DNA of 64,000 nt from Baylisascaris procyonis (Eukaryota > Nematoda > Chromadorea > Rhabditida > Ascarididae). This document shows, one piece after another, positions 30,301 through 41,800 of the stretch. The translations under genes were made by a program, and so were the position numbers. Position 1 is the stretch's first letter; the number at the start of each line of letters is the position of its first letter. The notes under the pieces were generated by a model, which worked only from the letters and a program-made list of their open reading frames with translations, ran no database searches and had not been told where the DNA came from. Where the stretch lies: assembly GCA_037389465.1 (NCBI GenBank), contig JAZARR010000008.1, positions 248,001-312,000 on the forward strand, in the 5' to 3' direction.

Positions 30301-33300
30301 TTACTTTCTTATGAGTCATATAAAAATGGCTGATTATTTTATGGATTTATTTATGGATTTTATGGGTTTAAGGCACTACCCTAGCCAATATTGATTTAAT
30401 GTCCTATCTTCACCGATCATACTCTTGAATGAGCAGCACTTAAGTGAATAATTCCGGGCGCTGTGATTGCATAATCAAATCACTGATAACAATTCGATAA
30501 GAAAAACAAATTATGATAATTGAGACCGAAGTAACATCATCCAAGTGCGCCCAAAAGGTTTTCGGGAGCTTTTCACCCTTTCTGGTGCTCCGTTAGGAAT
30601 CTTTTTCCCATGAATCAACATTGTTTGTGCAGATGTTTGTCGTTGCTTGTGCCAATTTATTAGTATCTTTTTGCTCATCTTTGCAAATGTGCTTTCTTAA
30701 ATTATGTTCAAATATATAGGTTCAAATCGTGATGGGAAATTCACGATTGACAAGGAGACTGGTGTGATTAGCGTCACCGATTTTACGCTTCTACAAAATG
30801 ACGAATATCATCTATGCGCATTTGCGAGGTATTCGCTTATACATTAAATTATTTTTTTGGAAAATTTTTCCATATTTTTCACTTCTTTCGATCAATTTTT
30901 TTTTTGTTGGAATGCGGTGATATGATAATAAAATTTTTTGTCAAGTCCCTTTCATTACGATAAACTGATAACAATTAGTTCATTAGAATTACATGTATTA
31001 AATAATGAAATATCAGATTATTGGTTTTGCGATCAATCGAACGGGGAAATATTAAATTTTCTGATCGATGAAATAAAAATTATTGAATCTTACGAGTGAT
31101 AAAATTCCAAAAAAGTTGAATTTACATCGAAAATATTGGATCTGCAATTAATAAAATAGCAAAATATCACTTTCATGATTTATTTCAATGTTTTTTCACC
31201 TAAAAGCTTATTAACGAACGATTTTCATAAGACGAATACTAATTAATTGCTAAAGTTTACTCCATATACGAATAATACTAATTAACAACTGCAAGTTATT
31301 GGATATGTTAATTGCTATTGTTTATGGATTATGGATTCAAATATTCATAGTTGATGAAATTCACTATCTTTAAGGAATGCACTATTTGATGCATCACCTC
31401 ATAGAAGCATTAATTTTAGCGCTTACGATCTACCTGCTCCACCTGAAATTGCATTCGACAATAAAAACGATAGTATGATCACATTCACAATCGAAGTAAT
31501 GTCACTGAAGATGGCTGAGACTTTAAAGGGATTACCGAAGATCAAATTCAATAATAATACAATTATTACGTTTGGTAAGTAGATAACTATATGCTTCGTT
31601 TCAGCTGTTTTTTTTTAAAGATCAAATGAAATCTTTCACTCTTTTCTTAATGGTAACACAATGCGTGCGAAAATGGGAGTCGTTTTTATTTATTTATTAG
31701 CTTCTGGAAGATCGGAATTGCGTATTTTAATGGACTTATTCTCGATCTATAATGAGGTAGTGTGAAGCGCTTGCATCCGCTAGTTGTAGGAGTGTTAGGG
31801 GAAAATGTGAGATGATTGCTAGCTAAAGCCTAAGCTTGGAAAAGAGTAGCCTTAAGTCATAAGCAGCCAAATTGATTGTATGGCCACAGTTAAATAAATA
31901 AGCATCAGAATATATCAACTCAGATCGTTTTGCACAATTAACCATTTGAGCATTCACAATAACTTGCATATCGTATAAAGTATATTTAACGTACATTGAT
32001 GCTTTCATTTGCATGTTATACGTACTTTTCTCCCGTTAATTAATTTTCGCTATTCGTTATGCGTCTGAAAATTGCAATTTTCGATTGAAATTGAAGAAAA
32101 AGATTTGAATATTGTTTTAAAATTTGAATTTCTTCTCATAAATAATTTTCATTAATTTTATTTACGAAAGCAATAACAGTTTAATTTGCTGTTGCTGATT
32201 CTACATGCCTTGTTTATTGAAATTGGAATTGGTGAAATGAAATATGTCTCTAGGTGAAGAAGTCTATACACCGATTCCTATCAAAATTGATACCAACGAT
32301 GAATTATCACCTATTAAGTTCCATCTCGACTCAGTTACTTTCATACCGTAAGTTCCTATCGTTTTCTGTAGTGCACAATTCACTCATTTAATTGAATAAA
32401 GCTTTAATCGATCAGAAACATGTAGGAATGTTTATAATGCGACTAATTTTTGTAAACAATATTCAGACGGAAATGTGTTCGGAGGCATAGAATGAAGCTA
32501 AGCAAAGGGTAGTGTTTAGATGAATATGCAGCACAAAGGGGTGGATAAAAGAAGGAGGCTAATCAGACGACATTGTTCAAATTAGGAATAAGATGGGGGG
32601 AGGGGGGTGGGGGAAGGAAGAAAGAAATGATAGCTATAAAGGACGAGCAAACCAGAAGAGAAGGATGAAAGCTCTTTTGTTGCTTTATCTTTGCATTCTT
32701 AAACAAACGATAACTTTCTCTCTTACATCTCAGCCTTTGAAGACACGTTAAATCTCATATCTAACGCGAGTGATGCAAAAAAAGGCTTCTTTGAGGAGAC
32801 GAAACCGTTAAAGTGCTTCTTACCTGTATGGTAGCGTTGATTTCATGATGTGTTAAAAGTTTTAAAGCGTTGCTTTTTCCGGAACTTAGAGACTGCTTAA
32901 TAGAACATGTTTGATACAAAGGGGAAGTAAATTAAGAATTTTGTGAGGGAGAGCTATTTGCTCGATAAGTGGAGAATTCCTCGTCAAGATCGGAATCAAA
33001 TATTCCCGGGAATATTGAAGGGATAGAGATGGAGAAAAACACCAAAAAAATATCTCTGAGACAGTTGATTCAGAATTTTCGATGTCTTTTTCAAAAATTA
33101 TATAAAATGATGCAACATGAGTATCAAGTTTTTAGTTCGGAATCTTCAAGCGCTTCCGCGGAGAAGCTTGATTATTTCGCTGTGGATCCATCACATGGTG
33201 ATGTACGTATAGATCCGGCACTCGCCGATCATGCTGAGGGAGTATTCTCATTGCATATCGATGCTATGCAAAAATCTACTCGTACTTCTGTCGCCGACCT

Positions 33301-36156
33301 GATAACCTCGGTTACTAATTTACCTTTCTTATCGATTTTGAAGCCCTCATATATTGCCTTATTGAGAAAAAAAGGACAAATATAGGACCGATAAGGTCAA
33401 TGACCACTCTCAAAAAAATGGCTGTTCAAAAAATTTTCATCTTCAGGTATAACATTAATTTGTCGCTTGATTTAGTTGCCCATCGTTTGAATCAGGAGGT
33501 GAACGGAAAATACAGTAATCACAGAAGATGCGATAGTGCGGCTATTTGAATATCTAGCGTTACATTTTGCGGGTGAATTGAGGTTTAATAACAATGTCAC
33601 GTGACCATAAAATAGTGATGTCGTGGCCAGAAATTAGTGGCCACAAAATAATGCCCACAAAGAGATAAAGGAAAAATTTTCAGTTGCCAAGTTTTCAATT
33701 GTTTTTCAATGCAGCTTTTTCATTCTTATCCGACGGCTTTTCTTAAGTCCAACTTCCTCACCTTTATCCGATAGCTTTTTCCTCTCTGGGTATATTTGGT
33801 CACTGTGACAATTCCTGACTACATCTCTGAACTCATGCTGGTATTTGAAAAATGGGGAAAATGAAAACGTCTCTCACTTTAATTCTTTGAAACTTTGCTT
33901 CTTTTTTTTTTTCACACAGCTCGTTGGAATATTTTCCCTCATCTAATATGGTAATAAAAAATAACGGTGATTTGCAGGTTCACAATGTTAAATCATCATC
34001 AATGCTGAAGTTTGTTTTCGATCAAGAAGCAAATCTCCTATCACTGAATCTCGACGATTTCAAAATGTTATCTTTTAATCCTATCATCTTATCATCTTAA
34101 TGATTTTATTGTTCTAAATATCTGAGATGATGCGATTGTCATTGCATAAGTTAATCATAATGGCCGTTTTCTTGAAACGTTGCTTCATACTCGTTTAAAG
34201 AGTTCATCTAATATATGGCTAGAAGTCAATATCAAAAATAATTTAATTGAAATTTATAGCATCTTAGTTATTTTTTTAGAAGAGGGAGGGGAAGGCAGGT
34301 GGAAAGGGGTGGAATTATTAAAAGCACTAAAAGGCGAAATCCCTGGGTGATTTAAATCCATTCCTTATTGTTATTATTGCTTCTGTTATAAGAATATTTA
34401 AAATCTTTTAATCCATTAAACTTACATTTATTATTTTTTATTCACTGTTAAAGCAATTCATTTTAGGCGTTTGAATAGTGCACTCAATATAGACTCATCG
34501 ATCGCTCAAATATCAGTCGTAATTGGCATGCCTCGTTCTCATAGTGATGCATTTAAAAATCGGTAAATACTTAATTGTCAATAAAGAATTTGCCCTGTAG
34601 GTTCTAGCCCCAATGCTTAGGTACCCTAAGGGTTTCCAGAAGTCCCTATAGCTTGGGGAATTTTGAGATGTTTATGGAACTAAGAGAGCATAACTTTGAA
34701 AGCGGCACGCTTATGAACGTTATAGAAGGCAGGAATAGAGATTTATTTCATTTTTTAAGTGATCCTTTTTTCTCTAAGAAGCACATCACATAAATGAAGC
34801 GATCTGCTTCGTTTGAACAGTATCGCACCATCTGAAAGAGTGATAATTAGGAGTGCAAGACTAAATTCAGCCAGTCACCCACATGCAATCGTTTCAAAAT
34901 GTAATATTTCAAAGATATTTGCATAGAAAAAGGTGAATTCCACTAGAAATTGCTTTACGTTTTCTTGAAGTGTCGCTTGAATTGCAAATTCGATGCATTA
35001 ATATTCCATTATTATAGGTCGTCAGTATGTTTCCATGCACTGCGGGGTGCCATTATTTTAAGTCAAGAAAGTGCCATCTCAGCACTATCCGCGACACTCA
35101 ATGGAGACAGTACACTTTCACGTCTCTATCAAGCATTTAAAGTGGCAAATATTGAGGTAGCCTTCAATATTATTTAGCTGCAATATTGGAGGTGTTTTTT
35201 TTTTCAACATGCATCTTTTTAAATTTTTTCGGTTGTTTTTCGAAATTTTAGTGATTAAATTAAAAATTTCATAAAATCGAACGTTAAAAAAGTTTTAAGA
35301 ATTAGCATATATATGGATATGAATTCATATAGCAAATTGTAGATTATTTCTTATCAGATAGCGTCAACGTTGTTTACATGCTAAATGAAATACTCGTCGG
35401 TTGATTTCTGTGGCGTGAATAGCACTATAGTTCACGCAAAATCATTAGTTTTATCGCAATTGTAGTTGCTCTAAATAGTCTCTCTTTTACACCACTAGCC
35501 GATTACTGTGCTAAAAGCGGTGAGATTTTATTCATTACTGTGGTATTACGGTAGTGATATTGGACAAAGCGGCATACTATAGAATGCTCATATATCCTAA
35601 CGAATCGCCAATACCTTTGCAGCCATGTTCCGAACTTGAGAGAACACTATCATCGGGAATCGTTGTTTCGAGAGTAACCTTGTTCTGGGTGGGAGTCTCA
35701 CTTTTGGGACTTCTCATTCTCATCTCATTGTGCCTATATTCTTGCTTCATCGTACGATATAAGGACTGTCTCGATGAGAAGAAAGCTGCTATGAATGGTG
35801 AGATTATTTGATGTAAAACTTTCTTCTAGTATATCTTCCTCTGCTGAATCTAATACAAAGATGTTTCATTGACGTCAGGTCCCCCTCTTCCCCTTCCCCC
35901 AACACAACTGAATCAAGTACTTTCATAAACTAGGTTCCCTTCCCTTTCCCCATAAATTAACTTCCATAGCATTATAAGGAACCGTGCAATGCATTGCCAA
36001 CGTATTGTGGGTAATAAAATGTGGGTAATTTGGGTAATGCGGGTAATAAATACAATGTAAGTAACGAAGTAATGGGTTGCAGGATCAGAAGCGCACTCTC
36101 TATCTCTGAAGAAATCGTGCTCATCGGTGCAATTCTACAGCATTCAACACTTGTAG
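617..36156 (+). CDS. Cadherin-family transmembrane protein, 3' part (5' end outside window)
   Basis: Single-pass adhesion receptor of the cadherin superfamily. Exons joined by phase: 617-721, 1961-2094, 3154-3246, 5524-5628, 27497-27610, 29359-29485, 30720-30828, 31375-31574, 32254-32347, 33136-33310, 33978-34066, 34467-34562, 35018-35156, then 35555-35797 (membrane span) and probably 36083-36156. Cadherin signatures seen: F-x-V-D-x-x-S-G then Y-E-L-I-V-T-A-T-D-K-G-V-P-A-L (exons 1-2), DENTPANQRVY (exon 3), GIDSSSGDVF and LDYEQQ (exon 4), LRVTAQN and HINDLDDNQPSF (exon 5), ISENGEG (exon 6), FTIDKETGVI (exon 7). About three repeats are covered, followed by a divergent membrane-proximal region with no EGF or laminin-G units, so it is not Fat-like in this part. 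Family membership is secure; the subfamily is not assigned. The join between 35156 and 35555 is unresolved. Confidence 0.85.
722..1960 (+). other. Cadherin intron after exon 1
   Basis: AT-rich intron of 1.2 kb with nothing further seen. A strong-looking acceptor at 1876 (ttttcag) opens a frame that stops after about a dozen codons, so the acceptor at 1960 is used instead. Confidence 0.6.
2095..5523 (+). other. Cadherin introns around exon 3
   Basis: Two AT-rich introns flanking the exon at 3154-3246. They hold a G-rich stretch at about 2145-2166, a C-run near 3608-3619 and a 17-bp direct repeat at 3707/3731. An imperfect AAAT tract lies near 5330-5395. Confidence 0.55.
5524..5628 (+). CDS. 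Cadherin exon upstream of the giant intron
   Basis: This 35-codon exon is in phase 0 on both sides. It reads WFGIDSSSGDVFTLRQLDYE, the typical middle of a cadherin repeat, and ends at GTTTGT. The matching next part of the repeat (LRVTAQN...) is found only at 27497, also phase 0. That join defines an intron of about 21.9 kb. Confidence 0.8.
12276..12355. repeat. (AT)n microsatellite, about 80 bp
   Basis: A perfect alternating AT run in the giant cadherin intron. It is responsible for an artefactual 97-codon ORF with an I/Y repeat. Confidence 0.95.
16404..16443. repeat. GA-rich microsatellite
   Basis: gagaga units with AAA and ACA interruptions, in the giant cadherin intron. Confidence 0.85.
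20592..24498 (+). CDS. Nested gene inside the cadherin intron, unrecognised family
   Basis: Complete ATG-to-stop gene on the same strand as its host. Exons 20592-21787, 22825-22976 and 24284-24498 join cleanly (phase 2, then phase 1) and end in TAA. Inside exon 1, 20850-20921 is probably a 72-nt in-frame intron (GTATTC..CTACAG), giving about 496 residues; 520 if retained. The N-terminus is basic (KSRRAARRARR), followed by a long Ser/Gln/His-rich disordered part with SP sites (SPSSGDSPALSPRGF). A compact C-terminal part of about 200 residues (ITETKYVTAIFEL, RMKEALHWSLRQNNRRILNL, HKETGEWHKPYWSIEDNG) looks folded. There is no signal peptide, and no membrane span once the 72 nt are removed. I do not recognise the family. 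Coding bias and in-phase splicing make it a real gene; the function is unknown. Confidence 0.7.
20850..20921 (+). other. Probable 72-nt in-frame intron in the nested gene
   Basis: It begins GTATTC and ends CAACTACAG. It is more AT-rich than its flanks and is a multiple of three without stops, so it may be retained. If read, it encodes a short hydrophobic patch (YFHIWFIISIC) that is out of place between polar disordered segments. Confidence 0.55.
24499..27496 (+). other. Right arm of the giant cadherin intron
   Basis: AT-rich sequence between the nested gene and the next cadherin exon. Only short ORFs are present, and I see no gene or recognisable repeat here. Confidence 0.5.
24659..24664 (+). 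terminator. Candidate polyadenylation signal of the nested gene
   Basis: An AATAAA hexamer about 160 bp after the TAA at 24496-24498, at a normal distance for a nematode 3' UTR. Confidence 0.35.
27497..27610 (+). CDS. Cadherin exon downstream of the giant intron
   Basis: Acceptor tttgcag and donor GTAAGT flank 38 codons reading LRVTAQN followed by IHINDLDDNQPSF. The D-x-D-D-N-x-P-x-F stretch is the calcium-binding repeat boundary of cadherins. It completes the repeat begun by the exon at 5524-5628. Confidence 0.85.
27611..29358 (+). other. Cadherin intron with a G-run
   Basis: A 1.7-kb AT-rich intron. Its only marked feature is the G-run at 28953-28972. Confidence 0.55.
29486..30719 (+). 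other. Cadherin intron with one copy of a dispersed repeat
   Basis: A 1.2-kb intron. The segment 29931-29971 matches sequence at 62135-62175. The region before it (about 29700-29930) is less AT-rich than the rest of the intron and may belong to the same element. Confidence 0.45.
35555..35797 (+). CDS. Cadherin transmembrane exon
   Basis: An extracellular stretch ending in LQPCSELERTLSSG is followed by a hydrophobic helix (TLFWVGVSLLGLLILISLCL...) and a basic/acidic stop-transfer (RYKDCLDEKK). The donor G|GTGAGA at 35798 leaves phase 1. The upstream boundary (acceptor at 35554) is tentative: the preceding gap would be a 35-nt intron after a 21-nt candidate exon (35499-35519), and the phases do not close with the exon ending at 35156. 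The frame and the membrane span themselves are clear. Confidence 0.7.
36083..36156 (+). CDS. Probable last cadherin exon (cytoplasmic tail)
   Basis: Acceptor ttgcag at 36082 fits phase 1 and opens 24 codons (SEAHSLSLKKSCSSVQF and on) ending in TAG. This would give a cytoplasmic tail of about 40 residues. An alternative last exon starts after a strong tttatttcag at 37040 and gives only E-Q-stop. No catenin-binding region is visible in either version. Confidence 0.45.
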
Positions 36157-36245
36157 GTTTGTTACGATATGCAATGTTCTCTTCTGATGCAATCCATATA
36201 TCATTATCGTTTTTCTGCGATTATTTTTATAAAATATTCCAATAT

Positions 36246-36392
36246 CCTCTCAAAATCTTTCTCAGAGTCCTCTATAATGGAGGACATCCTTTTTTCTAAA
36301 TTCCATATATAGCAGAACATTCCAGCTTCTTTCGAAGATCCTTCTTAGAATCCTCTGTGAAGGAGGAAATCCTTCCGTCTAAATTTCATATT
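36246..36392. repeat. Diverged tandem duplication, period about 82 bp
   Basis: Two copies (about 36247-36309 and 36329-36392) align over about 63 bp with roughly one difference in four. Each carries a small palindrome of the form TCCTC..GAGGA followed by ATCCTT..TCTAAATT.CATAT. Confidence 0.7.
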
Positions 36393-36560
36393 TAAAATAA
36401 ATGGCGAAAAGAGCAAGCATTCATCTATAGCATCCATTATCTAAAGCTTTGGGAAAAGAACGATAACATTCGTATACATGATTCAATCGGTAGCATTCAT
36501 ATGTTCCACATTTTCGTGCTACTTTTCCTTTTTCAGTTCATTCAACACGATGAAACCTAG

Positions 36561-37036
36561 TTGATACGATAAAGAAGTTTTATTTATTTGTTTGCTCATT
36601 TATTTATCTATTTATTTAATTAATTGCTTACCCACTTAATTAATTAATTAACTAATTAATCAATTGATTAATTAATTTTGCTTATTTATTTATTTACTTA
36701 CTTATTTATTCATTTATTTATTTATCCTTACACTCATCCTATTTATACATTCTTTTATTTATTTATTTATTTATTATTCAATTAAATAGTTAATTAATTC
36801 ATTGTTTATTGGTTTATTAGTTTATTTATTGTTTATTTATTTAATTAATTAATTATTTATTTATTTATTCATTCATTCATTTATTCACCTAATTAATTAA
36901 TTAATTAATTTGTCTATTATTTATTTACTTGTGCACTTAATTAATTAATTAATTAATTAATTGATTAATTCAATTTATTTCACTTATTTATTTATTCGTT
37001 ATATATTTATTTATTCATTCATTTAATTCATTTATT
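36561..37036. repeat. Imperfect TTTA / AATT simple-repeat block
   Basis: About 475 bp of interleaved TTTA/TTAT and AATTAATT units lie between the last cadherin coding exon and the polyadenylation signals at 37269. Several runs are near-palindromic TTAATTAA. Confidence 0.8.
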
Positions 37037-37268
37037 TCAGAGCAGTAACCGAATATTGAACACATCGTTGCAGAACTGTGCGCATTGATCCGTTAAGAAA
37101 CGCTTCTTACGTTGCTACAATGAATATGTGATATAAATCGATCCTCTATGATATATGATATAAATATAATATAAATATGATAATATAATATAATATAGTA
37201 TAATATAAATAGTCACTTAAGTTAACCGGTGCTGTTTTGTTGATTTTTTAAAAGTGATAATTTGTGTT

Positions 37269-37278
37269 AATAAATAAA
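37269..37278 (+). terminator. Polyadenylation signals downstream of the cadherin gene
   Basis: Two overlapping AATAAA hexamers lie about 1.1 kb after the preferred cadherin stop, or about 230 bp after the alternative stop near 37043. They mark a plausible 3' end for the plus-strand gene before the convergent minus-strand gene. Confidence 0.4.
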
Positions 37279-37289
37279 ACTTTTGTTTG

Positions 37290-38644
37290 CCTCATATTCA
37301 ATGCATTTTCAACGGAAAAGCGGAGCAAATGTGCTGTAGAGATTTGAAAAATGCGTTCGCTCATTCAGATAAAAGGGGCATATCTTCTCATTCATCTTTC
37401 ACCTCTCCCTTTCCAACAAGGTTTTGTTTAGCATCCCCTCTTGTCAAGCGCTTGCTAGAATATTCCTAATCGAATACGACAATGCGCACTTCCTTTGATA
37501 ACAAATAAAAACAGTTGCTACAGAATCAGCAGATTCGACATTATGAACGAATGAAAAGAAAGGAAGAGGTTTTTGGAATCAACCACCCCTCCTTCGACTC
37601 TTTACGGTTTGCATGAAGGAGAATTCTTGGAAAATATTTCGGCATCAATTGAGAAGCAGCGTTATCTTGAATATACCGCGGTGGGGCTAAGTAGGAGGTA
37701 GTTTTGCTGACTGGAAATGAGAAAACATTTTCAAAGCGATGCAGCAAAATCAATGTCAAAGAAAGATGATGGATAATCGAACTTAGCGAGCATTCGCTGA
37801 TAGTAAAATAAAAGGATCGCACCTTTGGTTCGGGGCCTTAAGTACCAATACACACTTCGAGGTCAATTTTTGAGCATCATCCATAGGAATATTTTGCACT
37901 AGATAAATGATAAACAAACCATGTTAAATCAGAAAAGCTTATTTATGCAATTAGCAATGCGTTGTTGTTAGTTGGTCAATAAGAGAAAGAAGCCTTCATC
38001 GAAATAATATTCAGTGGATGAGTACTCGATGAGAGTTGAATATTTTTTGAATTGCAATATATCTTCCGAATAATCGAATAAAATAGAGACAAATTCAAAA
38101 AACCCGATGAACGAAACATTTTGCTACGATTGGGTATATGTTGATAGAGGACTTAAGAATGGTAAAGAATTTTAAGACTCATTGCTATGCCCCTATGTTT
38201 GCAGTAATTTTCAGTACTTTTCTGCACAAAAAGTTCATTTGAATCGCCAAATATATTCAAAAAGTTGTTACTATGAAAAGATTGTGAAAATGATTGAAAA
38301 AGTCGGAAATTCCGATGTTTAGATTTAAGGTCGGCTATTACTCGTTGATCAGCTGACTTAGTTATGAGAAGTAAAGTACAACAGCTGTATAAATTCAGCT
38401 CTTCATGAACACCTGCGATACTTGCGTCACCAATAATTAAGGACAAGAGACAGCAAAATGGATGAATCCCGTAGTCGACTCCGATCTTCTGATTTGTGTA
38501 ACGATTTGAATCTCTCGGAGTCGGACTGCGGAATATCCACCCCTCATCCCTTTGAAATAACTATGATGAATCAACTCCGCTTTAACATCAAAAGTATCGG
38601 CTCGGAGTCACCAATCACTGATTGTCAGTAGTTGCTTTTAATAC
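37290..38644. other. Convergent intergenic region (cadherin / bZIP)
   Basis: The spacer between the 3' ends of the plus-strand cadherin and minus-strand bZIP genes. The part nearest the bZIP stop (38475-38644) belongs to its 3' UTR or flank and contains repeated GACTCCGA / TCGGAGTC octamers. I see no gene. Confidence 0.5.
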
Positions 38645-38827
38645 CTACGGATGCGTATTCGTTTGTGAGTTGAGTACAGCGGCCTTAATACGTGCAATTT
38701 CAGCTTGCATAGATTGCACTTGCTCTTTGAGTTGCTTATTCTTCGTAACCAAATGTTGCAGCTCAGCTTCAGCTTCTTCACGTAGTCCTCTTTGTCGTCT
38801 TCGATATCTAGCTGCCGCTTCGTTATT
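38645..38827 (-). CDS. bZIP exon: basic region second half and leucine zipper
   Basis: Acceptor ttttag at 38829-38828 and then 60 codons beginning NNEAAARYRRRQRG and ending NTHP before TAG. It is phase 0 with the preceding exon, which ends RRKRAQ at 40451. Only together do the two exons give a full basic region, which confirms the join. Confidence 0.9.
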   Translation of the reverse strand, partial: NNEAAARYRRRQRGLREEAEAELQHLVTKNKQLKEQVQSMQAEIARIKAAVLNSQTNTHP

Positions 38828-41800
38828 CTAAAATAAATAGGAAGCTTTAAACAAATAAATAAACAAAAACATAAATAAATGAATAAATAAATAAATAAAT
38901 AAACAAATAAATAAATGTATATATACAATCTCCGTAAGTAATAAATTCCACAATAGACTATGGATCGCGATTATAGTTGCGCTTTGTTTGATGGCTTTAT
39001 GAACATAAAAATTTTATTGGCATTGAATGCTATAACTGCTGCCGAAGAGCATCAATCGTTTTCAGTGTATAGGCATTAAAAATCTCGTATTCTTCTTTCA
39101 CATAAAGTTCAATCCAATCGTCGCTTCAATAGCCAACAATGCGCCTTTTCTAGTCTATATTTTTTCAATGAATTTGATTATCTTGCAGAATTCATTTTCT
39201 TCTCCAACAAACATTAATTTCACTCAATTGTTTTTTCTTTTTCAGTAATTCCAACTTGCCAAGCCGTCTGTAGATGGAAGCTAAAATGTCACTGGTGAGT
39301 AAGTTGGACAAACTGTCTGCAGACACACATTGGCAGACATCAGACAAAGTTAAAAAATCAAAAACAGCTTCGCTATGAACCCATAAATCTGGTTAATTTG
39401 GAGGACTTTGAATCTGGAAGACCTTATTTCTCGCAAAATCCCGCTACGACAACTTTTCAGCTCTATTTATTTTAAATGTGAGTCAGTATTTCTGTTAATC
39501 ATAAGAGGATAGTGAAACGATCAAACAGAAAGAATAATTTAGAAATTTTATTTAAAAACAATCGTTTTTTATAGAAAGCAAAAATTCTAAATAAACATTC
39601 TAAACAAACTTCATAAAGAAAATTTGGCAATTTCGCACAAACTGTGGATTTTCCTTCGTTTAGAGCGAGATAAAAATAAATAGGATGCACATTACGGAGA
39701 CTGGCACGATATGCGTTTTTTTTTTGCAGTCTCGGCGAACAGACTGACTGATTGTAAAAATATTTCAAAGAAAAACAAAAACAATCAACAATGTATTGCG
39801 GCTTCCACGCAATTAGATATAAACAAAAAATCGAATTTGCCAATTTCTTTGGCATCACTATAAATGCCCACAACTCTTCTATATATGGATTTATTGGGGA
39901 TGAAAATAATCCCAACTCTCCTTCAACCTTTCTACGTTGAGTGAAACTGCTTGACTTCACAGGTTCAAGTGCAAAAAATTCTCGAAAGTTTGCAGTGCAG
40001 CGCAAATTATGGATGGTAGGTATTAGAATATGTACTGAAAATATACAAATTAAAAACAAAGAGGCGTCCGCTAAAACTTACGAAGTTCACTCGCTCATGA
40101 TGTTTTCGTCTCAAGCTCAGTTGAGAACCTGATGTATATTCTATTCTAAATTTGCATAAAATATATGAAAATAATCTTCTAAAATCGCTTTAAAGTTTCA
40201 TAAGGTTTTTGTATGAGGCACTGTTTGATAATCGATTGCAGTCTAATAAAAAACTAATGCTTCACTGTCTTATCTCAAGAACTTACCTTATAGAGAAACA
40301 GTTTTAGAGTCTATGGATCCTTAGAAGTTTCGCTCTTTGTACTCTACACTCGATGCTTCTATCAGATCATACGCATCGGATAGCTGATCCAGCGATAAGT
40401 TCTAAGCTCGTGTAGTTTTCCGAGAAGAAAGTGAAGATACTAGAGCTCACCTGTGCACGCTTACGACGAAGGATTTCTTCGGGTGTCTCAGAACGATCTC
40501 CTTTATGTGTCAATAGAAAACCACCTTCTTTGACTGCGCTAACGACCAATTTGACAAAATCCTCAATCGATATACGTGTATAATTGGAATGTGAATCAAT
40601 TGCAGTAAGCGATAAACTGGAGCAACTACCCGACGTAGAATGCTCGCCAAAGGGAACTTCATTACCGAGAACAGCATCGAACTTCACGAACTCGTCACTT
40701 GAGACTGTTGAGAGAGGTGATTCTGACGATGAGCGAGATGAATAATTACTCTATAAAAGAATTCACTGAAAGCATGTTCCATCTCGATACACTAAGAACT
40801 AAAATGAACGCCTTCCTCTTCGTAGAGATAGACAAGTATCATACTAATGTGATGAAAAGAAAAGAAAAAGAAGAAAATCACTAACAGCGGTGTTTTCCAA
40901 TTGAGCGCATTCGCAAACAATTTCGTGATAAATATCTTGTTGCGAACGATACTGCAAACGCTGAGTGTCTACCTCGCTGATGGTGATGAAATGTGTTTCT
41001 TTAATCTTGTCATCTGCTTCATGTTGCATGACCTCATTCTTGTAAGATGCGGTCACAAGACTCGTAGATTCGTATGGATCTTCCTTCACTGATGAACGAT
41101 GGCCATGTTGGAAGCCGCTACTTTCGTCACCTCAATTCATTCAATTAGAATTGCTATCGGCGATTCTTTCGTCGTCGAAATTATTAAAGAAAAGAAAAAC
41201 TCGTAAGTTTGGATCGTACATTCATATGTTATCCACGCATTAAAAATAGACCTGCATGAAATTCAAAGAAATTTTGCTCCTGGAATACAAGGAACGCAAG
41301 GACATTCAACCACGAGGAATATGGCTAAGATATTGCTTTTACTTTTCAGAGGGTCATGGGATATCACGGTTAATTCTATAGGCTGCAGCAACAGGAGATA
41401 CAACTATGACGAGTTTGGATAGTTGGAGTACTCTCCTAGTTCAGAGTCCGGATATTATTACGATGTAACATTTTTCCCCCTCCCTTCTCCCCATCTTGTA
41501 GGTCTTTGAATGTGCATTTATATAGGAACGTTGCGAATGTTAACGAGGTATGCAGGACACAACCGATCCCATCACGATTTTACTTGGCATATCTCTCTGT
41601 TTGTGAAACTCTTAATTAATTAATATGCAAACTTCAGCAAATTTTCGTTGGTTAACTTTGAGTTTGCGCATAATAGGTATTAATTTATGTAAAAACGAAA
41701 CCTAGTAGGTTCAATATATGCAGAAAACATTCATTTCGTCTTCCTCTTTGCAAGCATTTGCAATTCACATTCAGACGGAAGGAATATTCAAATGATTCAA

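Noticed and set aside
32969..33135. Upstream part of the 138-codon ORF around the cadherin exon at 33136
   Set aside because: Only the part from 33136 matches cadherin sequence and closes in phase with the exon ending at 32347. The earlier part is intron read-through.
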